64,000 bases of DNA from Planctomycetota bacterium (GTDB lineage: Bacteria > Planctomycetota > Phycisphaerae > UBA1845): assembly GCA_016860685.1 (NCBI GenBank), contig BOJX01000003.1:1-64000 (forward strand). The letters run 5' to 3'. The notes under the pieces are model-generated. The model was given only the letters and a program-made list of their open reading frames with translations, had not been told where the DNA came from and searched no databases. The stretch's first letter is position 1. Each line of letters starts with the position of its first letter. Position numbers and translations under genes: made by a program. Of this stretch, positions 7,883-16,075 are shown piece after piece.

Positions 7883-8089
7883 ATGGCCAAGAAACCAGCC
7901 AATCATCGCGAACCCATCACGCCGACGGTCGTTCGGCAAGTGCGTCAACTCGCCGCGGAAAACACGCCGACGCGGGTCATCGGAATCAAGGTCCAGCGGA
8001 CGGAAGCGGCGGTGCGAGCCATCGCTGCGGACAACAACATTTCGCTGAAACCGACGAATCAGAGTCCGTACAACCGGCGGAAGAGTTGA
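7883..8089 (+). CDS. Small HTH-like conserved protein, 68 aa
   Basis: The protein resembles a widespread family of very small proteins with 'VRxLAxxNTPTRVIGxKxxRTExAVRxxAxxxxISLKPTNQSPY(N)RRK'. The middle segment looks like a short SANT/HTH-type helix pair, so nucleic-acid binding is plausible; no function is established that I know of. A strong AAGGAAG ribosome-binding site lies before the ATG, and it follows the XRE gene by 41 bp on the same strand, so it may be cotranscribed. Confidence 0.6.
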   Translation: MAKKPANHREPITPTVVRQVRQLAAENTPTRVIGIKVQRTEAAVRAIAADNNISLKPTNQSPYNRRKS

Positions 8090-8160
8090 TCGGATAGGCG
8101 GCCAACTCGTGCGGAATGGAGGATGAGGGGGAAAATGGAGGGACCACGAGTTCCGCGTTT

Positions 8161-8481
8161 TCAACGCGATTGAGCCTGTTCGTCGTGCATGAAGTTCAAT
8201 ACGGTGGAGTCCTCGAAGTCGTACCAGAAGCCGTGCTCGGCGACGATGCGGTCAAACTCGGTTCGCAGGGTGTCGTTTTCGCGCTCGTAGAACATGTCAA
8301 CAAGCGATCCGTCAATCCGCAGGACAAGATAGACGGCTTCCGCGCCCTGGCTCGTATCGATTGATTCTGGAGCTTCGGGTGTATCAAACATGCTGTCGGC
8401 GAAGAGTTCGTGCGATTCAAGCCATTGTTCAAGCGTCTTGCGCAGTTCCGCGGCTCGTTTCTGGTTCAGGCTCAAGGGCAT
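8161..8481 (-). CDS. Small acidic protein at the end of the helicase/methylase operon
   Basis: 106 aa and strongly acidic (FADSMFDTPEAPESIDTSQ, MFYERENDTLRTEFDRIV, WYDFEDST). No family recognised. It starts 4 bp after the DUF499 gene stop and closes the six-gene operon, so it should act with the methylase/helicase system, for instance as an inhibitor, a DNA mimic or a small structural subunit; those are guesses. Its ORF ends about 70 bp from the convergent small HTH-like gene. Confidence 0.65.
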   Translation of the reverse strand: MPLSLNQKRAAELRKTLEQWLESHELFADSMFDTPEAPESIDTSQGAEAVYLVLRIDGSLVDMFYERENDTLRTEFDRIVAEHGFWYDFEDSTVLNFMHDEQAQSR

Positions 8482-8485
8482 GGCG

Positions 8486-11400
8486 TCATTGCTCCTCGAA
8501 CCCGAACTCGGTGAACTTCAAGGTCCGGCAGTTTTCGGTCACGTCGCGGACGGTCTTGTCCGACGCACCCTCGGGCAGGCCGGCGCTGATTTCGAGGGTG
8601 ATCTCCACGTCGGCTCCCACAACGCCGGTCAGGTGTTGCACGATCTCTTCGGCAATGCGTGCGGCGTCCCTCCCCAAGCGGAGCGGGTCCACCTTCACCG
8701 AGCCGTGGAAACGGCGCAATGCTGGAGCGGTCGGCGCTGCTGCGGCCGTCCCACCCGATGTCGGAGTGGCCGTCCCGCCAGAGCCGTTCGTTCCCGCAGC
8801 GGTAGCGCTCGGGGAGCCTCCTGGCGTCGGTGCGGCTCCCGTGCCGGCGCCGGCGGCTTGACGGTCGGCCGCAAGCTGTGCGGCGGCGGCGTCCGGTTTC
8901 ACCAACACAGTCCGGTCGTCCGCGATTACGCGGATCGTCGTCGCGGCACGAAGGCCCTGATAGCGCTTGCGTTGTTCGTCCCATCCCTCTGCATACGCAA
9001 ACGTCTCGCTCTGCCACATGAGCGTGGCGACGCCCTCCTGGATGGCGGCGAACAGGACGTTTTCGTCGCGGAGCCGCGGGAGATACAGGTAGCGGGCCAT
9101 GTATTCGGCAAGCTGTTTGATGCCGACGTGATTACCGGTCCAAAGCGGCACGCGGTCAAGTTCCGTCCGCAGCCGAACGGCCCCCATCTGCACCAAGAGC
9201 GATTCTTCGTTCTTGAGTTTCTTCGCCGCACGGCCAGCGAGACTCTCCTGACCTTGCAGCTTCAACTCTGTCCAGGTCGCCTCGCCCTTCGGATCGGATT
9301 GGCTCGGAACCAGAAGCCATTGAAACGCCTCGGAGATTCGCAAATCGACGGCCTCGGCGGCGCTCTTGCGCTTGGTCTCGGCTTGGCGAGTCTGGAACTG
9401 GTCCAGATTCAGCGGCACGCGCTCGTCCCAGATAGAGGTCCACGCAAGGTACTGCCGAACGGACTGCTCAAGCTCGCGCAGGCGGTTGATGTCGCCGGCG
9501 AGAAAAACGAGCGTGTTCTTGAAGTTGCGAGGCGCTGTTCCGCGCGATTCCAGGATCGCCGCAGCTTCCTTCCGGGCGGCGCTGACGCCGTTCTTGTTCG
9601 TGTGCGGGAACTCCGGCCCAAGGATCACGAGCCGCGCCTCGCGTTCATCGGGAACGTCGCTGCTCGGGACGCAGGCATGGACTTTCGAGAAGTCGGCGCG
9701 CGTGCGGGCCTCCTCCCGCAACCGCTTGATGATCTCGTCGCCGATCTGGTCGTCGGTGAGTTGGCCGGCTCGATCGTCGGCCAGTCGCGTAACCGTCGGC
9801 TGTGTCGAGTACCAGTACCGCTTGCCGTCTACATAGAGGTATGTGGCGCTGTCGGTCAGTCGCCGCAGAGCGTCGCCAAAAGTGGCGACGGACTCGCCCG
9901 GCTGGGCGCAGCCGAGCTTGACCTGGCGCTCGTCGATTCCGCGGTGCGATGCTCGCATCGTGGGCGCGGACCCCATGTAGATGGTGCGCGCAACACGGCG
10001 CGACGCGGAATACCGGCCTAGATTCGGGTTGGCGCGGTCCAGGGCCAGCGGGAGCGAGTTCGCCCCGTCCACGTCCTTCTCGATCACGGGAACCCATTGA
10101 TCTTCGAGGTAACGGGTGAGTTCAAACTGCACGATCTGGTCATCGACGGGCACGTTGCCCGGCATGATGAGCAGATTGCCGTCCTGGCGTTCCCACAGAG
10201 AATGGATTACCGCTGCCATGAGGCGCAGCACGCCGCGCGTGCGCTGGAACTTGTCGAGCGTGGACCAGTCGTTGTAGAGTCGGTCGAACATTTCGGGGTG
10301 AATCGGGTACGCCATCTTGATGCGGCGTTCGTAGTCGGCCTCGCGGCACTCGGTCGGAAACTCCTGTTGTTGCGTGCCGTACCAATCGACGAATGCGCGC
10401 GCCACGGCGTCGCGGGCTACGAACTGGTCGCCCGAAAGCGGCTGGAACAGCCGCCGGCGGACGATCTCGAATCCCTCGTCCGGGCTTGCCGGCCGCCACG
10501 ATGCCTCAACGCGGCCGACGGCGTTTTTGAGGCGGGCCAGTGCCTCACGGCCGCGTTCGCCGCCGACTTCGATATCGGTGACGCCGCGGTCGGCCCGCTG
10601 ATGCGGGCTTTCCGACGCCGGGATGCTCACGACCAGCAAGGTGTGCTTCGCGGCTTTGGCCGCTTCGCTGAGGGCCTGGGCGAAGGTGAACTGCGTGTCG
10701 AACGTGCCCGCGGGAAGGTCGGCCGTGCCGTGAAGTTGCCGTGCGTAAGCGACCCATTCGTCGATCAGGATCAGGCACGGGCCGTACTTGTTGAACAACT
10801 CCGTCATCGTGGCGCCGGGATTCGTCGCCCGCTCGTCATCCTCCTTGACGAGCTTGTACCCCTCCTTGCCGCCGAGTTGCCAAGCGATCTCTCCCCAGAC
10901 GGTGCGGATCGTCGTGCCGTCGGGTTTCTTGTGCGGCTTGCCTGGCGAAATCTGCGTGCCGACGAAGACGGTTCGGTGGACATTTTTCGGCAGCGGGATG
11001 CCGACGGCCTTGACCAGCTCCTCGGCGCCGGGCAGGTCGGCCGGCGACGCGCCGGAGAAAAGGTGATACAGCGCGAGCATGGAGTGCGTCTTGCCGCCGC
11101 CGAAGTTCGTCTGAAGCTCCACGACCGGATCGCCGCCCTTGCCCGACAATCGCAGCACGGCTTGCGACAGCAGTCGGCGCAGGCCCTCGGTGATGAACGT
11201 CCGGCGGAAGAACTCGGTCGGGTGCTTGTATTCGTCGGAGCCTTCGCCCTGGTACACCTGCCACAAGTCGGCTGCGAACTCGGCCTGCTGATACCTGCCG
11301 CTCGCCACGTCGGGGTGCGGGGTGACGACCTCGCGCCACGGCTTCAACCCGCCCTGCGGCTTGCCCTCAGTCGGCTGGGCCGATCGCTTGCGCATCTCCG

Positions 11401-11845
11401 AGCGACGCTGCTCGTCGAACATCGTGCGCATCAGGTCCATCCGCATCTGGCCTACTTCGCCGGCGGAGTCGGCGGCGGACACGGCGTTCAACAGGCGCTC
11501 CATCGAATCCAGCGCCCGGATGGCGTCGTTGCTGGTGAACTGTTCGTTGTGCGCCCACTGGTTACGGATGGTGCGAAGTTCGCTGACGATGCTGCGCTCG
11601 GCCGGTCCGAGCACGTCGCGGAACACGGCATTCCACTGGTCCCAGAGGACGCCGAGCAACGTGGCCGGATCGTCCAGGTTGATCGGCTGAGGTTTGCCGC
11701 GTGGTCCCCGGTTGGATGGATCGGGCAAGGCGTTCTGCCAGTTGTCGCCAAGGTGGGATTTCAGTTCGCGCTCGACGAACGGCCGCAGGCCCGCGGAGAG
11801 CAGGTCCAGTCCCTTGCCGACACGTTCTCGATTGCTTACTGCCAT
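8486..11845 (-). CDS. HEPN-like plus DUF499 ATPase, defence operon
   Basis: 1119 aa. The N-terminal 120 residues resemble Swt1/HEPN-type helical domains and contain R94-N-x3-H99 (RNQWAH), the catalytic motif of HEPN ribonucleases. Next comes a large DUF499 region with a Walker A NFGGGKTHS near residue 245 and 'CLILIDEWVAYARQL' as a probable Walker B. The C-terminus has a Gly/Thr/Ala-rich linker and a small alpha/beta domain. DUF499 proteins are found with DUF1156 methylases and helicases in phage-defence loci, which fits the 16-bp spacing to the methylase gene here. Ribonuclease activity is inferred only from the motif. Confidence 0.8.
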   Translation of the reverse strand: MAVSNRERVGKGLDLLSAGLRPFVERELKSHLGDNWQNALPDPSNRGPRGKPQPINLDDPATLLGVLWDQWNAVFRDVLGPAERSIVSELRTIRNQWAHNEQFTSNDAIRALDSMERLLNAVSAADSAGEVGQMRMDLMRTMFDEQRRSEMRKRSAQPTEGKPQGGLKPWREVVTPHPDVASGRYQQAEFAADLWQVYQGEGSDEYKHPTEFFRRTFITEGLRRLLSQAVLRLSGKGGDPVVELQTNFGGGKTHSMLALYHLFSGASPADLPGAEELVKAVGIPLPKNVHRTVFVGTQISPGKPHKKPDGTTIRTVWGEIAWQLGGKEGYKLVKEDDERATNPGATMTELFNKYGPCLILIDEWVAYARQLHGTADLPAGTFDTQFTFAQALSEAAKAAKHTLLVVSIPASESPHQRADRGVTDIEVGGERGREALARLKNAVGRVEASWRPASPDEGFEIVRRRLFQPLSGDQFVARDAVARAFVDWYGTQQQEFPTECREADYERRIKMAYPIHPEMFDRLYNDWSTLDKFQRTRGVLRLMAAVIHSLWERQDGNLLIMPGNVPVDDQIVQFELTRYLEDQWVPVIEKDVDGANSLPLALDRANPNLGRYSASRRVARTIYMGSAPTMRASHRGIDERQVKLGCAQPGESVATFGDALRRLTDSATYLYVDGKRYWYSTQPTVTRLADDRAGQLTDDQIGDEIIKRLREEARTRADFSKVHACVPSSDVPDEREARLVILGPEFPHTNKNGVSAARKEAAAILESRGTAPRNFKNTLVFLAGDINRLRELEQSVRQYLAWTSIWDERVPLNLDQFQTRQAETKRKSAAEAVDLRISEAFQWLLVPSQSDPKGEATWTELKLQGQESLAGRAAKKLKNEESLLVQMGAVRLRTELDRVPLWTGNHVGIKQLAEYMARYLYLPRLRDENVLFAAIQEGVATLMWQSETFAYAEGWDEQRKRYQGLRAATTIRVIADDRTVLVKPDAAAAQLAADRQAAGAGTGAAPTPGGSPSATAAGTNGSGGTATPTSGGTAAAAPTAPALRRFHGSVKVDPLRLGRDAARIAEEIVQHLTGVVGADVEITLEISAGLPEGASDKTVRDVTENCRTLKFTEFGFEEQ

Positions 11846-11861
11846 AGGTCAGGTTCCATCG

Positions 11862-14798
11862 TCAGAAGAGTTCTCGTTGAGATTCAGGTTGCCGGACCCG
11901 GCTCGAAAGGGCAAGCTTCGAGAGTTCCGGCCACGCGATCACGAGGCCGTTGTAGGCCCGCTCCTCGTCGGGCCACTTCTTGCGGCTGGATATCGAGTGC
12001 AGGCGATAAGCCAGTTCGCGAGCGATCTCGCCCATGCCTCCCAGGCTTGCCAGCAATCGAGCAGCTTCGGCCTCGCCTTTGTTCTCCAGCGTGCGGATCA
12101 AATGTTGGGTCGTCTCCCATGCCGTGAGACGGTTGTCCGTCGATGGACTCCAGTCGTCAGACAGTTCGGCCCTGGTCACGAGCCGGACCTTGCCGCCGCG
12201 CGCCTTTACGATGCCCGCTTCGACCAATCCGTTCACGGCGGTGTTCTTGGCCTTGCTCAACGTTTCGGCGACGCCGAAGGAATCCTCGTTCGTGCCGTAC
12301 TGCTCGAACCACGCGAGCGCCCAGCGCGTGTCGGGATCGAAATCGCCTTCCTGTTCGGCGAGTACCTCGTCAAGCACCTGATTGATGATGCCGAGCGCCG
12401 TTCGCACGGTCATGGGAGTGCCGTCGGACTCGATGACTCTCGCGTAGCGCGTGAACACCGCCATGCCCGGCCCGATGACCGCCTGGGCAAGGTCCACGGG
12501 CGCAACGTTGCCGTGTTGCAGCGCCTTGAGAGCGCTCGGCAGTTCACTCCTGAGCGCAGTGAGAAAGTCCCGCCGAGTCGTCATGGCCGCAGTGCTTGAG
12601 CGCAGCCGACACACCAGTACGATGGACGACGCGAGCGAGTTCCGGCCGTGCTCGCGAAGTCCGCCGGGCTGTTCGGTTCGCATCGGCCATGTGCCGGTCA
12701 CGGTCCATCCGGAGTCCACGATGCCCTGGAGGATGGTGTCCCAGCCGCTTGACGTTCGGGCTTCCTCGTCGTCCTCTTCCTGTTTGAATGCGTAGTAGAC
12801 GGTGACGGGTATTTCGCGGTTTGCGCTCTTGCTGATGCCGGTGAAAACTGCTCGCAATCCGTCCTCGAAGAACTGCTTCGCCTGGTCGGCGCTTTCGTGC
12901 CGGGCCGGCTCCGCGATGAGTTCCATCTGTTTGGGCGTCAGCAGAGTCGAATACAACTGCGGAAACAGTCCGGAGAGCGCGCGGCGATGCCACACGTAGA
13001 AGAAGTCCGACAGGTCGGCATAGGGGACGTTGTCGTAGTATGGCGGATCGGTCGATACGACCGGAGCATCGTTGGTCCAGGGCACCCGCGCGTCCCGTTG
13101 TTCGACGACTCCCGGTGCCGCGGCCGGTACGGCGGCAAGCGCGTGGTACAGATACTCGAATTGTCCGTCCACGTTGCCGGATGAGTCGGAAAACGGATTC
13201 GCTTCCGCGTAGACCCAAATCATCGGCAACGCATTGCGCGCAAATACCTGTTCGACAGTCTCGCGGTTGGGGTTGTAGAAGGACTGCGACGCGTGTCGAT
13301 TGGCGACGCGCCCGATGCCAAGAGCAAGATACACGGCGATCGCTCGCGCGTAGTCGTCGTCTGCACTGTCGCGTTTCGCTAGATCAAACGCACCCTGCGA
13401 CGCCTGACAGAGGGTGTCGAGAAGCAGCAACTGGCGGTCGGTGAATAGATCCCGGTGACGACGGATGCCGTAGTTCTGTACCCTGAATCCGAGCGCCTTC
13501 TCCGGCAATGCGGAGTTCAAGAGGTCGGGACTCGTGCTCGGCACTCGTGGAAGATCGATCGCTCCCCCGGGCAGATAGACGCGCTCGCGGTCTCCGGCGG
13601 CGACGACGGTCATCAACTGACGGCCGAGCTTTCCCTTTTGTCCTGCGTCGCGGATGTCGTCGAGCGCGATCGGGGAACCGCACGACGGGCAGGTAGCGCC
13701 GCGCCGCCCGATCGTGGAAAACTTCGGATCGGCCTTTTCTGCGACTACGGACCATTCGGCCGCGGACGCGGCACCACGCGCCCTCTCCCATCTGAGCGAG
13801 TACCAGCGTCGCGGTCGTTTGCAGAGTCCGGGATCGCTGACCAAGGGGACGGATTGACCACACGCGGGGTTGGTGCATGGCGTCGTGCGAGCCCAAATCC
13901 ACGCGATGACGGTCAGTTCCCTACCTATGTACTTGGCGAGGTCCGCGCGGCCTCTGGCCATTGCCGCAGTGACCCTCGTCTTCGGATAGAGTTGCCCCAT
14001 CCGCTTCTCGGCCTCGTCACGCATCCATTTGCCGTAGTAGCGCACGTCTTCGGCCAATCCCTCGGCACCATGCCATTGGCTCGTGGAGCGGGCCTGCTCA
14101 TTCTTCTCGGGCGGATGCACGGGCGGACGGCCGGAGAACTTGGGCGGAATCTCGATCAGCGCCTTCGTAATGAGCACTGGCACTGGGTTCAAGTCGGACG
14201 CGTAGGCGCGGAGGCCGAGCCGCTGGGCTTCGAGCGGAATCGAACCGCCGCCGCAGAACGGGTCAAGGATCGGCGGCGCATGTTCGGCGAGAAACGCGTT
14301 GACGATCTCCGGCTTGGCCTTCGTCGTCAGCACGTCCCAGGCGGTGACGCCTTCGCCGGAGACGGCCCCCTTCGGGTGCTTCTGGCCTTTCCTGCCGCCG
14401 AAGATAATTGCTTCTTTGGCAAGTTCGCCGAGTTCGATCTTGCGGGAAGCGACGCAGCGGGCGATCTCGGCGCGCGCGGCGTTGATGACGCGCGGGTTGG
14501 TCGAGTTCTCCCACTGGACAAGTTCTTCGATCAGGTTGAAGAGCTCGGCTCGCTTGATGCCGGCGCGCTCCTCGTCAACAGTGCCGTCTGCCCGACGATA
14601 GACGGGATCGCTGTCGGGATCATCGACCAGCGAAGCGAACAGGACGGCCCGACACGCGGCAAGAGGCCGCCGCGCCCACCACAGGTGAAGCGTGCTCGGA
14701 TGTCCGTGTCGGATGGACTTCTCCCTCGCGCTGGCCTCGTTGATGGCCTTGAGCGGCAGAGCGACTTCGATCAGCTTCTTGCGGTGCGGTATGGTCAC
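11862..14798 (-). CDS. DUF1156-family DNA methyltransferase
   Basis: 978 aa. The N-terminus has the DUF1156 hallmark 'REKSIRHGHPSTLHLWWARRP'. SAM-binding motif I is DPFCGGGSIP at 179-188; the catalytic motif IV is DPPYYDNVPYADLSDFFYVW, near residue 590, typical of amino-methyltransferases (adenine-N6 or cytosine-N4). Two CxxC pairs (CTNPACG, CPSCGS) suggest a zinc ribbon. GTG 14798 is taken as start because GTGA overlaps the stop of the preceding gene (14795-14797). It probably marks host DNA for the helicase/nuclease partners in this operon. Confidence 0.85.
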   Translation of the reverse strand: MTIPHRKKLIEVALPLKAINEASAREKSIRHGHPSTLHLWWARRPLAACRAVLFASLVDDPDSDPVYRRADGTVDEERAGIKRAELFNLIEELVQWENSTNPRVINAARAEIARCVASRKIELGELAKEAIIFGGRKGQKHPKGAVSGEGVTAWDVLTTKAKPEIVNAFLAEHAPPILDPFCGGGSIPLEAQRLGLRAYASDLNPVPVLITKALIEIPPKFSGRPPVHPPEKNEQARSTSQWHGAEGLAEDVRYYGKWMRDEAEKRMGQLYPKTRVTAAMARGRADLAKYIGRELTVIAWIWARTTPCTNPACGQSVPLVSDPGLCKRPRRWYSLRWERARGAASAAEWSVVAEKADPKFSTIGRRGATCPSCGSPIALDDIRDAGQKGKLGRQLMTVVAAGDRERVYLPGGAIDLPRVPSTSPDLLNSALPEKALGFRVQNYGIRRHRDLFTDRQLLLLDTLCQASQGAFDLAKRDSADDDYARAIAVYLALGIGRVANRHASQSFYNPNRETVEQVFARNALPMIWVYAEANPFSDSSGNVDGQFEYLYHALAAVPAAAPGVVEQRDARVPWTNDAPVVSTDPPYYDNVPYADLSDFFYVWHRRALSGLFPQLYSTLLTPKQMELIAEPARHESADQAKQFFEDGLRAVFTGISKSANREIPVTVYYAFKQEEDDEEARTSSGWDTILQGIVDSGWTVTGTWPMRTEQPGGLREHGRNSLASSIVLVCRLRSSTAAMTTRRDFLTALRSELPSALKALQHGNVAPVDLAQAVIGPGMAVFTRYARVIESDGTPMTVRTALGIINQVLDEVLAEQEGDFDPDTRWALAWFEQYGTNEDSFGVAETLSKAKNTAVNGLVEAGIVKARGGKVRLVTRAELSDDWSPSTDNRLTAWETTQHLIRTLENKGEAEAARLLASLGGMGEIARELAYRLHSISSRKKWPDEERAYNGLVIAWPELSKLALSSRVRQPESQRELF

Positions 14799-16075
14799 AG
14801 GGTGAACTCCCTGAACTCGGTCTCGCGGATGTTGTCTGCTGTGACCGTGCCGCACATGCTGCCGTCCGGCATCACGCTTCCATCGAACTGCGCTGTCTCG
14901 ACTTCAAACAATGGCTCTATCGCAAATAACGGAGCTTCTTCCGGGGTTGTCAGCGCACGCGAAATCGCCTCGATCACGTCCACGCGCAATCCGACGATTG
15001 TCATTTCCAAAGCGTCCCGACCGGGGCCGAAGAAGAACCACTCCGGCCAGTGCGGCCAGTGGTGGCGGAAGTCGCGCATGAAGCGCCGCTGATACCGAGG
15101 ATTTAGACCTGCTCCCGTGACGACGTAGGCGTAATCGCGGGGGCCGACTCGTTTTATCGGCAGAGAAAGCGTGACTCCGTCCCGGATAGCGCCTGTGCGG
15201 AGGGCGGCAGCGGCTTCGGGAAATCCCATGCCGAGCAACCATGCCGCATAGTTTCCGCGGCGAATCCAGTCGCGGGGGAACTCAACAGTGAGATCGCCAT
15301 CCTCGCGGCCTTCCGGGTCCACGAAGGCAATCAAGGACGTGTCCTCATGCGGATCATCGACTTCGCGCAGGTACGTCCCGACCGCAAAGGTCTTGGACGG
15401 TTGCGGCGAAATCAATGGTTTGGTCGCCGCGAGCTGCTTCAGTGCATCGCTCAGGTCGGCCTTGATGGTGCTGCTCGTGCCGGGCGAGAGAAGGCTGCCC
15501 TTGGCCTCCGCGAGCGCAGTCTCGGACTTCGCGTTCTCGATGACGAAGTCCGATCGCTTGTCGAGTTTTCGCTTGGCCAGCTTGTTTCGGATGGCTTGGG
15601 CGCGCTTCACGCTCTCCGGGTGTTGCACTATCTGATTTCGTAGTGCGCGCTTCACAAGCACGTCAAACCGATCCCAGAACGCATAGCCCTGGGCCTGCAT
15701 CGCCAGCAGCAGCATTCCTTCCCCAATGAGCCGAGAGCGGCTGCTGTGTGCCGCAGTTTCGTAGTGGTCGGTTGTGCCCGCAGCGAGTCGGAGTTCCCCG
15801 CCGTTCCAGCGAAACATGGCGTGATGCTCAGCGGCAAAGCAGGCCGCGAGGTGATCGACGTGGGCGCCGTCGAAACTGCGAGTCAACTCGGCCTTCTTCG
15901 CAGCCTGATACAGGCTCCAAGCGGAGACCCGCAGTTGCCGTTTCGCGGCTGGTAAAGGGCGGACACGGCCGTATCTGGTACGGATGACCCTACGGTCCAA
16001 CTCGATTACAGGGAGCGTGGCCTGACCCGCCGGAGCGACCGAAAGCGTGAAGGGGGTGAGTGATGGGAGAATCAT
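14795..16075 (-). CDS. Uncharacterised defence-operon protein with a DFx...EAK motif
   Basis: 426 aa, family not recognised. Residues 174-194 contain RSDFV followed 12 residues later by E190-A-K192, the spacing of a PD-(D/E)xK nuclease half-site (D176...E190-x-K192). The preceding region is helical and basic; the C-terminus is beta-rich with 'GPRDYAYVVTGAGLNPRY'. It overlaps the helicase stop (ATGA at 16,072-16,075) and the methylase start (GTGA), so it is made in step with both. A nuclease or DNA-binding subunit of the system is the best guess. Confidence 0.65.
   Translation of the reverse strand: MILPSLTPFTLSVAPAGQATLPVIELDRRVIRTRYGRVRPLPAAKRQLRVSAWSLYQAAKKAELTRSFDGAHVDHLAACFAAEHHAMFRWNGGELRLAAGTTDHYETAAHSSRSRLIGEGMLLLAMQAQGYAFWDRFDVLVKRALRNQIVQHPESVKRAQAIRNKLAKRKLDKRSDFVIENAKSETALAEAKGSLLSPGTSSTIKADLSDALKQLAATKPLISPQPSKTFAVGTYLREVDDPHEDTSLIAFVDPEGREDGDLTVEFPRDWIRRGNYAAWLLGMGFPEAAAALRTGAIRDGVTLSLPIKRVGPRDYAYVVTGAGLNPRYQRRFMRDFRHHWPHWPEWFFFGPGRDALEMTIVGLRVDVIEAISRALTTPEEAPLFAIEPLFEVETAQFDGSVMPDGSMCGTVTADNIRETEFREFTL

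Noticed and set aside
8390-10021. Long plus-strand frames opposite the DUF499 gene and elsewhere (for example 10,097-12,127 and 16,060-18,108)
   Set aside because: They mirror high-GC coding sequence on the minus strand, lack ribosome-binding sites and encode no known domain.
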